DNA from: Candidatus Bathyarchaeota archaeon
GTDB lineage: Archaea > Thermoproteota > Bathyarchaeia > Bathyarchaeales > DTEX01
Length of the DNA: 41,721 nucleotides
Assembly (NCBI GenBank): GCA_018396555.1
Contig: JAGTQL010000003.1
Span: 1 to 41,721 of the forward strand
Reading direction: 5' to 3'
Position numbers and translations under genes: made by a program
Part shown: piece by piece, positions 38,158-41,721 of the stretch
Layout of the letters: every line of letters starts with the position of its first letter
Numbering within the stretch: the stretch's first letter is position 1
Notes under the pieces: model-generated
Told to the model about the DNA's origin: nothing
Databases searched by the model: none
Seen by the model: only the letters and a program-made list of their open reading frames with translations

Positions 38158-39093
38158 TTATTTCAGAAGCTCGCGAAGATGAACTTTTATAGGTCCAATT
38201 TTCCCACCGTAGTTCCCAGCTGATATCTTCAGGACGCCTGGGGCTTTAACGGCAGCTTTTATGCCCTCAGCCATGGCCATCTTAACATTTTCTAAGCCTA
38301 CCCCGTTGATCACAATTTCATATATGGCATTCACGTTTTTTGGAACCTGGCTTTCCGGCAGAATTTCCCTAAGTCTAGGGCAGAAGATGTGGTTTGTTGA
38401 TGCTGGAAGCTTATATTTTAATGAGCCTATCTTGGAGCCGGAGCGACATATCCCCCCTGGAAATGGGAGGATTACGCCTTTAACTTTCCCGCGTATCGCA
38501 TCGGCAGCCGCCTCAGCAGCTAAGAGCCCAGACTTCATATCTTTTGCCATTATAAAGAAGTTTCCGCCGGCAACGCCCTTCTTAACGCCAAAAATGCTCT
38601 CAACAATGAATTCTCCTTCCATGACTGGTATACGCCAAACTCTCCGACCGTACATTTCATCAAACTTCTGGAATCCATCACCGAAAAAACGTAGGCTTCT
38701 GCCAACCTTCAGTTTTCTAGCGGTTCCATGAAGCGCATTAAAAGCAGCCGTTGTTGGGCATGTCATTACGCACTGTCCTATACGCGCTATCATCTGCTTT
38801 TTCAAATCGCTTCTGGTCCGATGGTAAATCTGTATTATGGCACCAACCCGCCCGTCAGGGGTCTCGCTGGGTGAAACAAGCCCTTCAACGCCAGCTTCAG
38901 CTGGCGAACCTATTATCGAGGATGCGAATCCAGTTGCAACTTCAGCTGCGATTAAGGCCCACTTCTCATTCTCAGCTGTTATCAGAATCCTCCCAACCCA
39001 CATTTCAAATATTTCGGCAAACGTATCTTCTATTTCCACCTCATTATAGCGGAGCAAGTAATACACCTCTCTCGGATCTTTAATTAGTTTCAT
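38158..39093 (-). CDS. ftr: Formylmethanofuran--tetrahydromethanopterin N-formyltransferase
   Basis: MTCPTTAAFNAL, FGDGFQKFDEMYGRRVWRIPVMEGEFIVE, GVAGGNFFIMA, SAGNYGGKIGPIKVHLREL. Confidence 0.93.
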   Translation of the reverse strand: MKLIKDPREVYYLLRYNEVEIEDTFAEIFEMWVGRILITAENEKWALIAAEVATGFASSIIGSPAEAGVEGLVSPSETPDGRVGAIIQIYHRTRSDLKKQMIARIGQCVMTCPTTAAFNALHGTARKLKVGRSLRFFGDGFQKFDEMYGRRVWRIPVMEGEFIVESIFGVKKGVAGGNFFIMAKDMKSGLLAAEAAADAIRGKVKGVILPFPGGICRSGSKIGSLKYKLPASTNHIFCPRLREILPESQVPKNVNAIYEIVINGVGLENVKMAMAEGIKAAVKAPGVLKISAGNYGGKIGPIKVHLRELLK

Positions 39094-39320
39094 TTTTTCT
39101 CTTAGAACTTAAACTTTTTTCATATTAATCTACTAAGCGTTTGGAATATCTTTGATCGTTGCAAGGGTCTGGTAGAGGGGTGGGGGAAATTAATCCATAA
39201 CAATATTTTTAACTAAAACATTTTTAAATAGGGAAACATCTCTTTTCAATTTAAATGTTTGAGGGATATTTCAACATAATATACATGATCAAGTTAACCT
39301 TTAGGAAGGTCTGATTTGAT

Positions 39321-39743
39321 ATGGAGTTTACATTAATAACTGGGCGGACGATAAATCAGGGCCGTGGGAGGGAGCACGGTAAGTTTTCTGAGGAATACTT
39401 GGTGAACGTTGCTGTTTGCGAGATGAACCCTGACGATATGAAAAGGCTTAATATAAAAGATGGAATGAACGTTAGGGTTACGACCGAGGTGGGCTCGGTG
39501 ATCGTTAAAGCTAGAAAGTCGAGGAGAATAAAGACGCCGGGCGTAATATTCATGCCATATGGGCCCTGGGCAAACGCGGTTCTAAAGCCTGAATCTGAAG
39601 GAACAGGTATGCCGCTGCTTAAGGGGCTGAAGGCTAATGTTGAGCCAACTGAGGATGAGGTTTCAAATCTGAAAGATCTTCTTATCGAAGCTTACGGAAG
39701 CAGTAAAATAGTGAAATCGGAGGAGCAGAAATTATGGATGTAA
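39321..39743 (+). CDS. fwdD: Formylmethanofuran dehydrogenase subunit D (molybdopterin dinucleotide-binding)
   Basis: LITGRTINQGRGREHGKFSEEY, NIKDGMNVRVTTEVGSVIVKA, FMPYGPWANAVL; start overlaps into fwdB. Confidence 0.88.
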   Translation: MEFTLITGRTINQGRGREHGKFSEEYLVNVAVCEMNPDDMKRLNIKDGMNVRVTTEVGSVIVKARKSRRIKTPGVIFMPYGPWANAVLKPESEGTGMPLLKGLKANVEPTEDEVSNLKDLLIEAYGSSKIVKSEEQKLWM

Positions 39744-41176
39744 TCTCAAGCGTTGTTTGCCCAGTTTGCGGATGTTGCTGCGATGATCTAGAAGTTCTGG
39801 TCGATAATAATCGGATAGTTGATGTTAGAAATGCTTGCGCTTTGGGTGCAGCGAAGTTCTTAAATTATAGCGGACATAGAAATACGAAGCCTCTTGTGAG
39901 GAAAAATGGTAGGCTGGTTGAGGCTTCCCTTGAAGAGGCTATAGAGAGAAGCGCTGAGATGCTTGCAAACGCATCCTACCCGCTTCTTTACGGCTGGAGC
40001 TCAACTAGCTGTGAAGCTATAAGAGTTGGTTTAGAGCTGGCTGAGGAGGTTGGAGGTGTAATCGATAATACGTCGACTATCTGTCACGGCCCCTCAGTAA
40101 TCGCCATACAAGAGGTTGGTTTACCTGCATGCACCCTAGGCCAGATTCGCCATAGAGCTGACTTGATAGTGTATTGGGGAAGTAACCCGTGGAGCGCGCA
40201 TCCACGCCATATAGAGCGCTACACGGTTCTAGCTGAGGGGAGATTTCAGAAGGGCATATGGAAGCGTTACCTTTCACGCCTAGTCTTTGAATCTGCAATT
40301 AAGAGAAGATATAGGGTGGCGAGCCTAGTTTTTAAGGGAGGAAGCGCATCGCCCCCTGCCCATGAGGTGTTCAGTCAGCTTTTGCCGCCTAGCGAGGAGA
40401 GGAAGCTTGTTGTTGTAGATGTTCAAAGAACTCGGACTGCTGATTTAGCGGATTTCTTTGTAAGAGTTGAGCCTGGCGGCGACTATGATGTTCTGCAGGC
40501 GCTTCGCGCTCTTATCCGGGATGAAGAATTGGACGTCGATGAGGTTGCAGGGGTTCCGATTGAGACGCTTGAGGAGCTGGCTGATCTAATGGTTAATACA
40601 AGGTTTGGCATATTATTTTTCGGCTTAGGTTTGACTATGAGTGTTGGTAGATCGAGAAACGTTGAGGCCGCAATAAAGCTGACTAGGGATCTAAATAGGT
40701 ACACAAAGTTTCTCATAATGCCGATGAGAGGGCACTTCAATGTTACCGGCGCTGACACTGTTTTTACTTGGCAGACAGGCTACCCTTACGCCGTTGATTT
40801 CTCGCACGGCTATCCGAGATATAATCCAGGTGAAACTTCAGCTATTGATGTACTTACAAAGGATGATGTTGATGCAGCATTGGTGGTTGCCTCTGATCCG
40901 GCCTCAAACTTTCCGAGGAAGTGTGTAGAAAACCTAGTTAAGAAACCGTTAATAGTCATCGATTCTCATATGTCGGCAACAGCCCTGGTGGCTGACGTTG
41001 TGATCCCCTCCGCCTTCGTTGGTATAGAGGCTGAAGGCACAACCTACCGTATGGATCATGTGCCGCTTCCCCTGAAGAAGATCGTTGAGCCTCCGGAAGG
41101 ATGCTTGCCGGATGAGGAAATACTGAGAATGATGCTTGAAAGGGTTCGGGACATTAAAGGGAGAGAATCCTCCTAA
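39734..41176 (+). CDS. fwdB: Formylmethanofuran dehydrogenase subunit B (catalytic, W/Mo-bisPGD)
   Basis: CPVCGCCCDDLEV [4Fe-4S] motif, STICHGPSVIAIQEVG (catalytic Cys, not Sec), VVYWGSNPWSAHPRHIERYT, IDSHMSATALVADVVIPSAFVGIEAEGTTYRMDHVPLPLKK. Confidence 0.93.
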   Translation: MDVISSVVCPVCGCCCDDLEVLVDNNRIVDVRNACALGAAKFLNYSGHRNTKPLVRKNGRLVEASLEEAIERSAEMLANASYPLLYGWSSTSCEAIRVGLELAEEVGGVIDNTSTICHGPSVIAIQEVGLPACTLGQIRHRADLIVYWGSNPWSAHPRHIERYTVLAEGRFQKGIWKRYLSRLVFESAIKRRYRVASLVFKGGSASPPAHEVFSQLLPPSEERKLVVVDVQRTRTADLADFFVRVEPGGDYDVLQALRALIRDEELDVDEVAGVPIETLEELADLMVNTRFGILFFGLGLTMSVGRSRNVEAAIKLTRDLNRYTKFLIMPMRGHFNVTGADTVFTWQTGYPYAVDFSHGYPRYNPGETSAIDVLTKDDVDAALVVASDPASNFPRKCVENLVKKPLIVIDSHMSATALVADVVIPSAFVGIEAEGTTYRMDHVPLPLKKIVEPPEGCLPDEEILRMMLERVRDIKGRESS

Positions 41177-41282
41177 AATAGAGAATCCGGCGAAAACCTT
41201 TTTCATGTCAAAACATTATTAAGCTTGGGAAGACAATGCTCCCCTTAGTAATTGCAACGGGTTTCCGGGTTGAGGCTGGGAT

Positions 41283-41721
41283 ATGAAGTCTGCGACAAGC
41301 ATATCGGAAATATTATCTGGGAAAAAAGTTGATGAGGATGTGACCATTAGGGGCTGGCTGCATAATAAGCGCTCAAGCGGTGGAATACACTTCTTCATAG
41401 TTAGGGATGGAACAGGGGTAATACAATGCACAATTAAGAAAGATAGGGTTGCTGAGGATGTTTTCGAGGCTGCTAAGAAGATAACGCAGGAGTCAACCAT
41501 GGAAATCAGGGGTGTAGTTAAGGAGGATCAGAGGGCTCCCGAAGGATATGAAATACAGGCATGCGACATGAAAATTTTACATCTGGCTGAGGAGGGTTTT
41601 CCAGTAGCTAAGAAATATCACGGTCCGGATTTTCTGCTTGACAATAGGCACCTCTGGATTAGAAGCCAGAAGATGCAGAGAATTCTTCGCATAAGGGCTG
41701 AAATGCTTAGGGCTGCCAGGG
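41283..41721 (+). CDS. asnS: Asparaginyl (Asp/Asn family) tRNA synthetase, N-terminal part, truncated by the window end
   Basis: ATG at 41283: MKSATSISEILSGKKVDEDVTIRGWLHNKRSSGGIHFFIVRDGTGVIQCTIKKDRV...FLLDNRHLWIRSQKMQRILRIRAEMLRAAR; OB-fold then class II entry. Confidence 0.8.
   Translation, partial: MKSATSISEILSGKKVDEDVTIRGWLHNKRSSGGIHFFIVRDGTGVIQCTIKKDRVAEDVFEAAKKITQESTMEIRGVVKEDQRAPEGYEIQACDMKILHLAEEGFPVAKKYHGPDFLLDNRHLWIRSQKMQRILRIRAEMLRAAR

Noticed and set aside
1-41721. tRNA genes, rRNA genes, CRISPR arrays, intact transposons or prophage genes
   Set aside because: No tRNA T-loop/acceptor pattern, transposase, integrase or phage hallmark protein was recognised by eye; a tRNAscan/ISfinder run would be needed to be certain.

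Overview
Archaeal chromosomal window. The taxon is tentative: possibly Bathyarchaeia-like, judging by gene content (H4MPT-dependent Ftr/Fwd, archaeal GHMP-type shikimate kinase, AMP phosphorylase, ApgM). Contents in order: lipoate ligase plus 2-oxoacid dehydrogenase complex (E2, fused E1 alpha-beta, divergent E3); an SDR / PHP / two MDR dehydrogenases block; a decayed patch (AOR and nucleotidyltransferase remnants); a large S49-peptidase fusion protein; a second remnant patch; a class-II amidotransferase; a TtuA/Ncs6-like thiolase; a compact his operon (hisG-D-C-HAD-hisB-H-A-F-I); an aro operon (aroD-E-K-A-C); glyA; AMP phosphorylase; apgM; the SRP (7S) RNA gene; a second TtuA-like protein; a site-2 protease; a nucleotidyltransferase; ftr; fwdD-fwdB; and the start of an Asn-type aminoacyl-tRNA synthetase. 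Main discovery candidate: the SRP RNA gene appears to be interrupted in the apical part of helix 8 by a 59-nt archaeal-type (bulge-helix-bulge, BHB) intron at 34910-34968. Its removal exactly restores the canonical SRP54-binding hairpin (CAGG-CCC-GGGA-GGG-AGCA). Second candidate: two separate loci (the lpd gene and the hisG/aroD intergenic region) show the same uncommon rearrangement, a direct duplication whose spacer is the reverse complement of a segment about 200 nt downstream. This is a template-switch signature, or an amplification/assembly artefact; at lpd it breaks the reading frame.
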